From Lantana camara (taxonomy: Eukaryota > Streptophyta > Magnoliopsida > Lamiales > Verbenaceae): 64,000 nt of DNA. The stretch spans positions 125,909,501 through 125,973,500 of the forward strand of contig CM074857.1 of assembly GCA_037501455.1 (NCBI GenBank), in the 5' to 3' direction. Position 1 is the first letter of the stretch. Each line of letters begins with the position of its first letter. The translations under genes and the position numbers were made by a program. The notes under the pieces are model-generated. The model was not told the origin of the DNA. It ran no database searches and was given only the letters and a program-made list of their open reading frames with translations. Below, piece after piece: positions 34,986 through 45,484 of the stretch.

Positions 34986-35961
34986 TTATTAATACGTGAA
35001 ACTCTCCCCATAAAATTTTCCAGATTTTACAGTTAGAAGTGGTTTATTTGATTGTTTTTAATTTATTGGATTTGAGTTATAAATATGATAAATTTAGTAA
35101 AATTGCTTAACAGAAAAAGAAAAAAAAAAACTTGTTTAATTTGATTGTTCATAAACTAATTATTTAGCAATAATTTTTGGAAGTTGCAATATATTCTATT
35201 GTTTTTAAACTTACCTACAAGATATTACTTTATCCCATAGGTCCTAATCCCTTCAAAGTAAATAATTTTTTATGATTTATTAAATAGTCCATCTAACATT
35301 TTCTACAGAAATAAACGACTTCTTAGAATATAAATCGAGTTGTGATTTTTTTTATTAAAAAAAAAAGCATATAAATAAAAATTTACTTTCAATAAAATGG
35401 TGGGAAATCTTATTAGTTATATTTTTAAACAGTACATAATCAAATGGTACCATGTCTACAAAACTAAGATGTGAAAACGGGGAAATTGTAAATTTGAGAC
35501 AATATCATATTCCTCTTTATATTTTTAAATTTTAATTTGATATTTCTATTTTTAGGTCAGTTACTCTTAAAATTTTATAATTTCATTCAAATTCCAACCG
35601 AATCCCTAATTCTGCATCGAAAAATTGCATGTGACCCCACGTGATCCCTTGAAATCGGTTGACCCCATGTGCTTAAGTGGCCCAAGCTATTACCGTATTT
35701 ATATTTTTCCTCTTAGAAAATAAGTTAATAATTATTTTTTTGAATATCATACCAAATGTAAGTCATACAAAGTTATTATATAGTTTTGATTCGGTAAGAT
35801 CATAATTTATGGAATTTGGAAGCAACGGAAGAAAATTGAAAAAATAAAAGGAGAAAGTGATGGAGCAATATCATTTTATTCCTTTTATTTTGTGAAGAAT
35901 AATATTAAAATATTATTTAAATTAAAAAATTAAAAGAAAAATTCTAAGGCAAATAATACGG
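34986..35961. other. Gene-free AT-rich region
   Basis: No ORF, repeat boundary or RNA gene that I can support. The last bases (35962-35971, aaacatactg) are the target duplication of the next element. Confidence 0.5.
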
Positions 35962-35971
35962 AAACATACTG

Positions 35972-36831
35972 GAGAAATTTGCAAGAATAATATTTTTTTT
36001 ATTCATGTTTAATAAAGTAGTATCGCTTTTTGGGCATTAAAATTTTAACACAAGTCGCGGATGAGATCCGCGACTCCTATTATTTTAATAATATTTATGT
36101 CAGAGTCGTGGATCTCATCCACGACTCCAGTTTTTTTTATTTTAGTAGATCCGCGACTCCATAATTTTTTTTAATATTTTAATAGGAGTCGCGCATGCCA
36201 TCAGCGACTCCTATTAAAATATTGTTTTTTTTTTTTAATTAAATGTGATATCCTTGTCGTGAAGCAGGTATGAAAATTCCTTTTTTTTTTTTTTTTGGTT
36301 ACATTATATGTTTTTATTTTTTTTAAAGTAATTTTAATTTAACTTTTGGAATTTATATATATATATATTAACTATTATCAATTAATTTACGTATTGGAAA
36401 ACCGAAAATAATACAAACTATTTTATTTATTGATATGACCTAAACACAGGTGGTTATAATTACTTTAAAAAAAAATAAAAATATATAATGTAACCAAAAA
36501 AAAAAAAAAGAATTTTCATACCTGCTTCACGACAAGGATATCACATTTAATTAAAAAAAAACAATATTTTAATAGGAGTCGCTGATGGCATGCGCGACTC
36601 CTATTAAAATATTAAAAAAAAATATGGAGTCGCTGATGAGATCCACGATTCCTACTAAAATAATGAAAAAAATTGGAGTCGTGGATGAGATCCGCGACTC
36701 CAACATAAATATTATTAAAATAATAGGAGTCGCGGATCTCATCCGCGGCTTGTGTTAAAATTTTAATACCCAAAAAGCGATACTACTTTATTAAATATGA
36801 ATAAAAAAAATATTATTCTTGCAAAATTCTC
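35972..36831. mobile_element. 860-bp foldback Mutator-type element with internal palindromes
   Basis: It begins GAGAAATTTGCAAG and ends CTTGCAAAATTCTC. A perfect 10-bp duplication, aaacatactg, flanks it (35962-35971 and 36832-36841). Nearly the whole element is one inverted repeat: arms of about 360-375 bp around a loop of about 125 bp. Each arm carries several short palindromes built on GAGTCGCGGATGAGATCC or its variants (36055-36215 and 36580-36755). No ORF. It is probably a non-autonomous relative of a MULE; the 10-bp duplication is within the range for that group. Confidence 0.9.
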
Positions 36832-36841
36832 AAACATACTG

Positions 36842-37380
36842 TAACATTTCTCTGTGTATTTATATTATAACATAAATTCTTTATGTCTGTGGTAGTTTCT
36901 CTTAATATTATTTTATATATAGTTTGCATATGTATATCATTGACTATTTTCAGGCATTATAATATATTTTCAATATATTTTTAAAAATTAAAGTTAAAAT
37001 TTTAAGTAATATCATTATGAGCTACTATGTAATGTCACACACTAATATGATTTGCATTATATATTTGTTTCTAAAATTTCTTTATTTTTAGATATAATCT
37101 TTTTACATGGGATCATTGTAGTATTTATATTTTTTTACACTTTAGATTATTATGAATATTTATATACTATTGATTATTCCGTGCAAGGCATATAATTTAT
37201 GCTAGTTCACTTATATAAATATATCACGTGTATTGATGAACAATTAAAATTAGATATTCCTACTCTAATTTCATATACCTATATCAATAAATATATGTAT
37301 ATAAATAAAATATGAGATGAAACATATAATTATAACATTAAATCTAAGAACTGATTTGACACACACACAATAACAATCAC
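36842..37380. other. 3' flank of UGT 3, no gene
   Basis: AT-rich. The last part, with cacacaataacaatcac, resembles the flank just downstream of the other UGT copies (40205, 43540, 57001), so it belongs to the tandem duplication unit. Confidence 0.5.
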
Positions 37381-38766
37381 CTATTTTAACTGATACTTGA
37401 TGTTCTTCGAACACATCTCCCATAGCTTCTCCGCCACTTCATCCAACACTAAACCTTCTTCCATTTTCAGCTTCTCACTCAACTCTCTTGCCCGCCGTCT
37501 CAACCCTTCTCCTCCTTCCTCCACCACCACTTTCCTCATCGCCGTCGCTATCTTCTCCCCCTTAAACCACTCATTTTCGTTTCGCGGAACCTCCACACAG
37601 CTTCCGGCTTCAACCAACATCCTTGCATTTATAAGTTGATCGTACTTCATCAGCATGGCAATAATCGGAACACCAAAATACATACTTTCCGTTACCGAAC
37701 TCCACCCGCAGTGACTCAAAAAACCACCAATACTCGGATGGGCTAAAATATCAGTCTGTGGCGCCCACCCCGTCAGAATTTTCCCTCTTTCTTGAACCCT
37801 GTTGGAGAATCCCTGTGGCAGCACGTCTTCTAATGCAACTGTAGCCCCGGCTGGAAATCTGATGACCCAAATAAAATTGACCTCGGAAATCTCGATCCCT
37901 TTTGCTATTTCCTTGATTTCTTCCCTGGATAGGAAGTTTTCGCTCCCAAATGAAATGAAAACAGTGGAAGACGGGGTTTTCTTGTTTAGCCATTTAATGA
38001 TGTCTGAATCTGAATCCAAATCTGAATCTCCCTGGTTACTTATGACGAGGGGACCTACCAGTAATATCTTTTTGCGGGACAGTTCCGAAAGGTAATCTAT
38101 ATATTTCTCCTCGATCCCTCTACTAGTCTTCACAAGAACGAGCCCACATGATTCCTTGAAATTCCCAAAAAGGAATTCTTGATCAACATCATAGATGTTC
38201 TCATACAGGAACACGATAAGATCGTCCAGGGTTTTCAGCTCTCCGTCGTGGAAACGAAGCGCCTGGAAAGGGAAATCATCTTTCCTGCCGAACGTGTACT
38301 GATGATGAACAAAAGAGGCAAAAGCTGCTCCATATGTGGAGAAGTACACAGCAGGTATACTCTTTCTGGCAGCAATTTTGCCAGCCCATGGCTGGAAAAT
38401 ATCGTATATCAACAAATCAGGGATCAGGGTATCGACGATGTCCGAAAAGCTGGAATGCGATGTCTGAAAATCCTTGATAATTGTCCATGCTAGGTCTGGT
38501 GGCAAGTTCTTGGTTGTGTGGTAGTGAGGAGGGAGCTCTGATTCTGATAAATGGAGCTGCACGAGTTGTACCGAGTCGTTCAACTCGTTCTTGTCGATAA
38601 AATGCTTGATTGAGCTGAAATTTATGGCTGTTGAACAGAAGTAAATCTGGAAGCTCTTTCTCTTTAGGATTGATCTGGATAGCTCGAGAAAAGGGAAAAT
38701 ATGGCCATGAGCAAGCCATGGGAACATCAGGATACTGAAACGAGCTGGTTTTCTTGATGTTTCCAT
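37381..38766 (-). CDS. UGT94-like glycosyltransferase 3
   Basis: Single exon, 461 residues. Catalytic His22 (WLAHGHIFP) and Asp122 (LIYDIFQPW). The PSPG box is W334-Q377 with HCGWSS, but Thr359 and Tyr375 differ from the Met/Leu of UGT 5 and 6. The C-terminus has a unique tail (IKYQLK) after the shared EKLWEMCSKN. The linker carries an expanded acidic Asp-Ser repeat (residues about 247-255). The central part is almost identical to the frameshifted copy at 40238-41616. Expected function: sugar transfer to a glycosylated metabolite in the cytosol; acceptor unknown. Confidence 0.92.
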   Translation of the reverse strand: METSRKPARFSILMFPWLAHGHIFPFLELSRSILKRKSFQIYFCSTAINFSSIKHFIDKNELNDSVQLVQLHLSESELPPHYHTTKNLPPDLAWTIIKDFQTSHSSFSDIVDTLIPDLLIYDIFQPWAGKIAARKSIPAVYFSTYGAAFASFVHHQYTFGRKDDFPFQALRFHDGELKTLDDLIVFLYENIYDVDQEFLFGNFKESCGLVLVKTSRGIEEKYIDYLSELSRKKILLVGPLVISNQGDSDLDSDSDIIKWLNKKTPSSTVFISFGSENFLSREEIKEIAKGIEISEVNFIWVIRFPAGATVALEDVLPQGFSNRVQERGKILTGWAPQTDILAHPSIGGFLSHCGWSSVTESMYFGVPIIAMLMKYDQLINARMLVEAGSCVEVPRNENEWFKGEKIATAMRKVVVEEGGEGLRRRARELSEKLKMEEGLVLDEVAEKLWEMCSKNIKYQLK

Positions 38767-38888
38767 TGAATCTTGAAGATAATTTGAAGCTTCTTCTAAA
38801 ATGGAGGATTAATGAAAGCTGTAATAATTTATTGTGATTCTTTGCATTTAGCAAATCACATGGCCCCATGATATGCTTGGTATTTTGG

Positions 38889-39235
38889 GAGTATTACATC
38901 TGAATATCTGATCCCTGCACGCAAATTAGTCCCTATAAATCTTATTTGGTCTGAGTCTTTTAGTGGAATTTATAAAAATATAATTATGCCCTTGAGGGTT
39001 TATGAGTGTTACATTGAATATATGATCAAAATTATAAAATCATCCCTAAAATTTATAAATATAAACGATCCCTATAAATTATAAATTTAATAATAAATTA
39101 GAGGTATTTTTAAAATGATATAACGAACCTAAAACTACAAACGGTTCTCAAAATTAGGGATTAAAATATAATTTTTCCATAATAATAAATTGCATTAATT
39201 AGGGCTAAATACAGACTTTATTATTTAATCTGTTC
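38889..39235. mobile_element. MITE, same family as 55163-55562
   Basis: It starts near GGGAGTATTACATCT. The interior phrases tgagtgttacattgaatatatgatcaaaatt and acggttctcaaaattaggg recur in reverse complement at 55250-55480. The ends are decayed and approximate. It lies 120 bp upstream of UGT 3 and may overlap its promoter. Confidence 0.6.
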
Positions 39236-40237
39236 TTACTATCTACGAATTATATTGTTTCACAATTTTTTTGACTTTTTGTCTCCAATAATTGCATTAG
39301 TTAAAATTTCACCATTGACTGGCCTACAACGGAAAAGTATAGTATTATCTAGATTAGTTTGAAAGAACCCACGAATTTTATCATTTTTTGAATTTTCTGA
39401 ATATGAGAGGTTTTACACTTGTTTTAAATTGGATGGGAGATGTGACTTTATTCGATAAGATCCTCCTATGTGTTCGAGATTAAAAAGAAAAAAAAAAAGG
39501 TTCTGGCCTACTATGAAGGATTAACGAATATGAGTTGAAAATTGCCAGCGGAAGAAGAGAGAAGAAATATTTATTTATTGTTTTGTTGTGCTTTGCCTTG
39601 TACACTAATTTTCATATTTGGGAATGAAAATATTACCAATGTCCCATTTAATAGTTGTTGATTTCTCTCCATTTGTTTTTTACTTTAGAATTTTCGATCA
39701 TTTTTGTCAAAATATTGTCTCTAAGGGTAACTAATCAGAGACGGACCATGTGACAAACACCCTAAAGGATGCAATGTGAAAAAGTCATAAGATTAGAATT
39801 AAAATCAAGAAAGAATTCTTTTACATGATTAAAAATGAGATTTTCCCATAAAGAAAATATAATCAATGGAATGATATGAAGCTAAAATCTCAAACAACTA
39901 AATTCATTCATCTAATGAAACATATTTATCTTTTCAAACACACGTACAAATAATTAAGTTTATGGAGGATTAATCTTTAATAATTAATGAAATAATTAAT
40001 AAGAATTTAAAAGTATAATGAAATTTATGTTTTTTTCAATAATACAAATTTTATTATTTTTTTTGGTAGAAATTAAAATAAGTTTGTCATAGATTAATTT
40101 CTTCTTAGTTTTTAAGGTAATTTTTATTAATTATTACATTATAATTAGTCATAAATTAAAATATTTGAATTGTTTGACACATATAATCTTTGATCTGAAT
40201 TGTTTCACACATACATAATAACAATCACATATTTCAT
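39236..40237. other. Intergenic part of the UGT tandem unit
   Basis: Non-coding, but recognisably repeated after each downstream UGT copy: attagtttgaaag and tatgagaggtttt near 39350-39410 recur at 41900, 45160 and 58710, and aaatattgtctctaa with acggacca near 39710-39750 recurs at 43025 and 47655. It therefore marks the duplicated unit rather than a gene. Confidence 0.65.
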
Positions 40238-41616
40238 CTATGACTCTTTATTCTTCGAGCACATCTCCCATAACTTCTCAGCAACTTCATCCATCACTAA
40301 ACCTTCTTCCATCTTCAGCTTCTCACTCAATTCCCTCGCCCGGCGCCTCAGCCCTTCTCCTCCTTCCTCCACCACTACTTTCTTGATTGCCGCCGCTATC
40401 TCCTCCCCCTTAAACCACTCATTTTCACTTCTCGGAATCTCCACACAGCTTCCGGCTTCAACTAACATCCTTGCATTTACAGGCTGATCCAACTTCATTA
40501 GCATGGCAATAACCGGAACACCAAAATACATACTTTCCGTTACCGAACTCCACCCGCAGTGACTCAAAAAACCACCAATACTCGGATGGGCTAAAATATC
40601 AGTCTGTGGCGCCCACCCCGACAGAATTTTCCCTCTTTCTTGAACCCTGTTGGAGAATCCCTGTGGCAGCACGTCTTCTAATGCAACTGTAGCCCCGGCT
40701 GGAAATCTGATGACCCAAATAAAATTGACCTCGGAAATCTCGATCCCTTTTGCTATTTCCTGGATTTCTTCCCTGGATAGGAAGTTTTCGCTCCCAAATG
40801 AAATGAAAACAGTGGAAGACGGGGTTTTTTTGTTTAGCCATTTAATGATGTCTGAATCTGAATCCAAATCTGAATCTCCCGTGTTACTTCTCATGACGAG
40901 GGGACCTACCAGTAATAACTTTTTGTGGGACAGTTCAGAAAGGTAATCTATATATTTCTCCTCGATCCCTCTACTAGTCTTCACAAGAACGAGCCCACAT
41001 GATTCCTTGAAATTCCCAAAAAGAAATTCTTGATCAACATCATAGATGTTCTCATACAGGAACACGATAAGATCGTCCAGGGTTTTCAGCTCTCCGTCCT
41101 GGAAACGAAGCGCCTGGAAAGGGAAATCATCTTTCTTGCCGAAGGTGTACTGATGATGAACAAAAGAGGAAAAAGCTGCTCCATATGTGGAGAAGTACAA
41201 GCAGGTATGCCCTTTCTGGCAGCAATTTTGCCAGCCCAAGGCTGGAGAATATCGTATATCACCAAATCAGGGATCAGGGTATCGACGATTTCCGAAAAGC
41301 TGGAATGGGATGCCTGAAAAGCATTGATAAGAGTTGGATTCAGATCTGGTGGCAAGTTCTTGGTTGTGTGGTAGTGAGGAGGGAGCTCTGATTCTGATAA
41401 ATGGAGCTGCACAAGTTGTACGGAGTCGTTCAACTCGTTCTTGTCGATGAAATGCTTGATTGAGCTGAAATTTATGGCAGTTGAACAGAAGTAAATTTGG
41501 AAGCTCTTTCTCTTGAGGATTGATTTGGATAGCTCGAGAAAAGGGGAAATATGGCCATGAGCAAGCCATGGGAACGTCAGGATACTGAAACGAGCTGGTT
41601 TTCCTGATGTTTCCAT
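40238..41616 (-). pseudogene. UGT94-like glycosyltransferase 4, one-base frameshift
   Basis: Reads as a UGT from ATG 41616 to about residue 140 (IAARKGIPA), then leaves frame. The rest continues in another frame to the stop at 40238. Comparison with UGT 3 shows one missing base in the GTG Val codon at about 41198. The remainder, including a normal PSPG box with HCGWSS and the final DQ, is intact, so the break is recent or an assembly error. Unusually, the FPWL block is preceded by Thr rather than Met (ILTFPWL). The first ~40 residues and the last ~95 are closest to UGT 5/6 (MKLDQPVNARM, EIPRSENEWFKGEE), while the middle is closest to UGT 3, which suggests gene conversion. Confidence 0.9.
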
Positions 41617-42085
41617 TGAATCTTGAAGATAATTTGAAGCTTCTTCTCAAATGGAGGATCAACGAAAGATGAATATAATTTATCGTGATTCTTTGCATTT
41701 ACCAAATCACATGGCCCGTGATATACAACATTTAATGTGGTTTTTATTATACTAATTCGTTTTTACTGTAATACTCATGTTGTTACTACCTTGGAATTCT
41801 CTCACACATTTTTTGAATTTCTGTCTCCAATAGTCCAATTGCATTAGCAAGAATTTCATCATTGACTTGGCTTACAATGGAAAAGTATAATATTATCTAG
41901 ATTAGTTTGAAAGTTCCCATGCATCTTATCAGTTTTTGAATTTTCCATATATGAGAGGTTTTGACTTGTAATTCTTGTTTTAAGTTGGATATGGCTTATG
42001 GGAGTTGTGACTTTTTTTTATTGGTAAGATCCTGCTATGTGTCCGAGATAAAAACGAAAATCGGTTCTGGACTACTATAAAAGAT

Positions 42086-42376
42086 GGGTTAAATTTTTTT
42101 TGCACCCCAACGTTTAGGGTGTTTTGCATTTTAGTACCCAACCTTTAAATTTTACATTTTAGTACCCAACCTTTGAATTTTATTGCACTTAAGCGCCCAA
42201 TATCAGACGTATCATTTTTTTATTGGTTGGTTGGGTATATGTGTCATTTTCTTATTGATCGGGGGCACTTAAGTGCAACAAAATTCGAAGGTTGGGTACT
42301 AAAATGTAAAATTTTAAAGGTTGGGTACTAAAGTGCAAAACACCCCAAACGTTAGGGTGTAAAAAAAGTTTAACCC
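42086..42376. mobile_element. Mutator-type MITE, 291 bp
   Basis: Ends GGGTTAAA...TTTAACCC with perfect 9-bp duplications ataaaagat at 42077-42085 and 42377-42385. The arms form a long inverted repeat containing 'gtacccaacctttaaa' words. A diverged copy lies at 63128-63401. Confidence 0.9.
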
Positions 42377-42445
42377 ATAAAAGATTAATGAATATGAGTT
42401 GAAAATTGCTAGGCGGAGGAAGAGTCAAGGGAGAAGATATATTTA

Positions 42446-42942
42446 GGGCTAATCCCAATAACCTCCTGTTCTTTGGGGTTTAGTGCGGTTTTCCCCCTAA
42501 TGTTTTAATTGATGCGATTTTCCCTCTAATCTTTGAAAAATATCACACTTAATTCCTTGTAACAAATTTTGACCGTTTATTTCTTCTCTGTCAAGGCGAC
42601 CCACGCTTCAAGACCACCTCCGATCGTGTTTTTCTCTCCAAGATGAACAAAACCCATACCTCTGTCGACCCTATTAGCCGCCAAAAGTCGTTACAATGCT
42701 TCGTCCATCGTGCGTTATCTTTGACCGATAATTTTTGCTTCGTCGATTGTCGAATTTCGGTTTCGAAACCATTGTTGTGTTCCTTGCTTCAAGAGCTTTA
42801 ATTTGATATATAATATCAATACATTTTAAATCTACTTTGTACATATCGATTTCACTAAAGGGGTTAAGTGTGATGTTTTTCAAAGGTTAGAGGGTAAAGC
42901 ACACTAAACCCCAAAAGACATGGGGTTGTCCGGGGTTGGTCC
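42446..42942. mobile_element. Mutator-type MITE, 497 bp
   Basis: Starts GGGCTAATCCC, ends GGGTTGGTCC, with perfect 9-bp duplications atatattta at 42437-42445 and 42943-42951. Subterminal arms (tttggggtttagtg / cactaaaccccaaa) are inverted. Only 60 bp separate it from the preceding MITE's duplication. Same family as 9767-10275, in the opposite internal orientation. Confidence 0.9.
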
Positions 42943-42951
42943 ATATATTTA

Positions 42952-43561
42952 TTTATTATTTTGTTTTACTTGTCTTGCTTACTCCATTTATTTCTACTTT
43001 ATAATTTTCCATCATTTTTTTCAAAATATTGTCTTTAAAGACAACTGATCAGACGGACCAAGTGCGAAGCACGCAAAGTTTTCCGTCTAACTTATTAACG
43101 ATAGTTAATTAGCCAATGCAAGGTGAAAAAGTTAGAATCAAAATCAAAAAATAACTTTTTTATACGATTAAAAATGAGATTTAATTTCCCTCAAAGAAAA
43201 TAATGGAATGATATGAAGCTAAAATCTCAAACAACTAAATTCATTGATCTAATGAGACATGTTTATCTTTTCAAATACACACACAAAATAATTATGTTTA
43301 TGGAGAATTAAACTTTAATAAATAATGATGTAATTAATAGGAGTTTCAAAGTATAATGAATTAATGTATCTTTTTTTTGATAATATAAATTTTAATAAAT
43401 AATTTATTTTTTTTTTTTTAGAAAATTAAAATAAGTTTGTCATAGATGTTAATTTCTTCTTCGTTTTAAGGTAATTTTTATTAATTATTAAATAATAGTT
43501 TGTCATAAATTAAAATATTTGAATTGTTTGACACATACATAATAATTAACATTCACATATT
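42952..43561. other. 3' flank of UGT 5, tandem-unit sequence
   Basis: Repeats the sequence seen after UGT 4 (aaaatgagattt, ctaaaatctcaaacaactaaattcat and gaattgtttgacacatac occur at both 39835-40185 and 43165-43540). No gene. Confidence 0.6.
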
Positions 43562-44941
43562 TCATCTAAAACTCTTTATGAGTTTATTCTTCATACACAT
43601 CTCCCATAACTTCTCAGCAACTTCATCCATCACTAAACCTTCTTCCATCTTCAGCTTCTCACTCAACTCCCTCGCCCGCTGCCTCAGCCCTTCTCCTCCT
43701 TCCTCCACCACCACTTTCTTGATCGCTGCTGCTATCTCCTCCCCCTTAAACCACTCATTTTCACTTCTTGGAACCTCCACACAGCTTCCGGCTTCAACTA
43801 ACATCCTTGCATTTACAGGCTGATCCAACTTCATTAGCATGGCAATAACCGGAACACCAAAATACATGCTTTCCATTACCGAACTCCACCCGCAGTGACT
43901 CACAAAACCACCGGTACTCGGATGGGCTAATATATCAACCTGTGGGGCCCACCCCGTCAGAATTTTCCCTCTTTCTTGAACCCTGTCGGGGAATCCCTGT
44001 GGCAGCATGTCTTCTAATGTAACTGCAGTCCCGACAGGAAACCTGATGACCCAAATAAAATTGACCTCGGAAATCTCGATCCCTTTTGCTATTTCCTGGA
44101 TTTCTTCCCTGGATAGGAAGTTTTCGCTCCCAAATGAAATGAAAACAGTGGAAGACGGGGTTTTCTCGTTTAGCCATTTAATGATGTCTGAATCTGAATC
44201 TCCCGTGTTATATCTGCTGACGAGGGGACCTACTGGTAATATTTTTTTGTGGGACAGTTCTGAAAGGTAATCTATATATTTCTCCTCGATCCCTCTACTA
44301 CTCTTCAAAAGAACGAGCCCACATGATTCCTTGACATTCCCAAAAAGGAATTCTTGATCAACATCATAGATGTTCTCATACAGGAACCCGATAAGATCTT
44401 CCAGGGATTTCAGCTCTCCGTCCTGGAAACGAAGCGCCTGGAAAGGGAAATCATCTTTCCTGCCGAAGGTGTACTGATGATGAACAACAGATGCACAAGC
44501 TGCTCCATTTGTGCAGAAGTACACAGCAGGTATACCCTTTTTGGCAGCAATTTTGGAGGCCCACGGCTGGAAAAGATCGTATATCACCAAATCAGGGATC
44601 AGGGTTTCGATGATGTCCGAAAAGCTGGAATGGGATGTTTGAAAATCCTTGATAAGTGTCCCTGCCAGTTCTGGTGGCAAGTTCTTGGTTGTGTGGTAGT
44701 GAGGAGGGAGCTCTGGTTCTGATAAATGAAGCTCTACGAGTTGTACCGAGTCGTTTAACTCGTTCTTGTCGATGAAATGCTTGATTGAGCTGAAATTTAT
44801 GGCAGTTGAACAGAAGTAAATCTGGAAGCTCTTTCTCTTTAGGATTGATTTGGATAGCTCGAGAAAAGGGGAAATATGGCCATGAGCAAGCCATGGGAAC
44901 ATCAGGATACTGAAACGAGCTGGTTTTCCTGATGTTTCCAT
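43562..44941 (-). CDS. UGT94-like glycosyltransferase 5
   Basis: Single exon, 459 residues, intact. Catalytic His22 (WLAHGHISP) and Asp122 (VIYDLFQPW). The PSPG box is W331-Q374 with HCGWSSVMES and the final DQ. Residues 138-150 (PAVYFCTNGAACA) are shared with UGT 6 but not with UGT 3/4, which have FSTYGAAF; this lines the acceptor side, so substrate choice may differ between the two pairs. The tail is NKLIKSFR. Probably a sugar-sugar transferase of the UGT94 kind. Directly downstream of UGT 4 in the same orientation, with two MITEs in the gap. Confidence 0.92.
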   Translation of the reverse strand: METSGKPARFSILMFPWLAHGHISPFLELSKSILKRKSFQIYFCSTAINFSSIKHFIDKNELNDSVQLVELHLSEPELPPHYHTTKNLPPELAGTLIKDFQTSHSSFSDIIETLIPDLVIYDLFQPWASKIAAKKGIPAVYFCTNGAACASVVHHQYTFGRKDDFPFQALRFQDGELKSLEDLIGFLYENIYDVDQEFLFGNVKESCGLVLLKSSRGIEEKYIDYLSELSHKKILPVGPLVSRYNTGDSDSDIIKWLNEKTPSSTVFISFGSENFLSREEIQEIAKGIEISEVNFIWVIRFPVGTAVTLEDMLPQGFPDRVQERGKILTGWAPQVDILAHPSTGGFVSHCGWSSVMESMYFGVPVIAMLMKLDQPVNARMLVEAGSCVEVPRSENEWFKGEEIAAAIKKVVVEEGGEGLRQRARELSEKLKMEEGLVMDEVAEKLWEMCMKNKLIKSFR

Positions 44942-45484
44942 TGAATCTTGAAGATAATTTGAAAGTTCTTCTCAAATGGAGGATTAATGGAAGCTGTATA
45001 TAATTTGTTGTGATTCTTTATACTAATTCGTTTTTACTATAATACTGTTCTTACTACCTAGGAACTGTATCACACATTTTTTGACTTTCTGTCTCCAATT
45101 TGCCATTGGTAAAAATTTCATCATCGACTGGCCTACAATGGAAATGTATAATATTATCTAGATTAGTTTGAAAGAGATCCCATGCATCTCTATCATTTTT
45201 TGAATTTTCCAAATATGAGAGGTTTTTTATTCTTGTTTCAAGTTGGATGGGAGTTGTGTGAATTTTTTATTCCGTAAGATTCTCCTATGTGTCTGAGATA
45301 ATTAAAAAAAATAATAATAAGAAAGGGTCCTGGACTACTACGGATTAATGAATACCAGTTGAAAATTGCTAGAGAGAAGATATATTTATTTATTGTTTTG
45401 TAGTACTTGTCTTGTTCACTAATTTTGATATTTGAGAATGAATAGTTGTTAGTTTCTCTCCATTTATTTCTACTTTATAATTTT
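44942..45484. other. Upstream region of UGT 5
   Basis: Promoter-side part of the tandem unit; gtatataattt near 44996 may include a TATA element on the minus strand. It runs into the solo LTR at 45485, whose left duplication atttt is 45480-45484. Confidence 0.5.

Noticed and set aside
36040..36780. Regularly spaced short palindromes resembling a CRISPR array
   Set aside because: Plant nuclear context, two mirror-image arms and a 10-bp target duplication show a foldback transposon; spacers are not unique.
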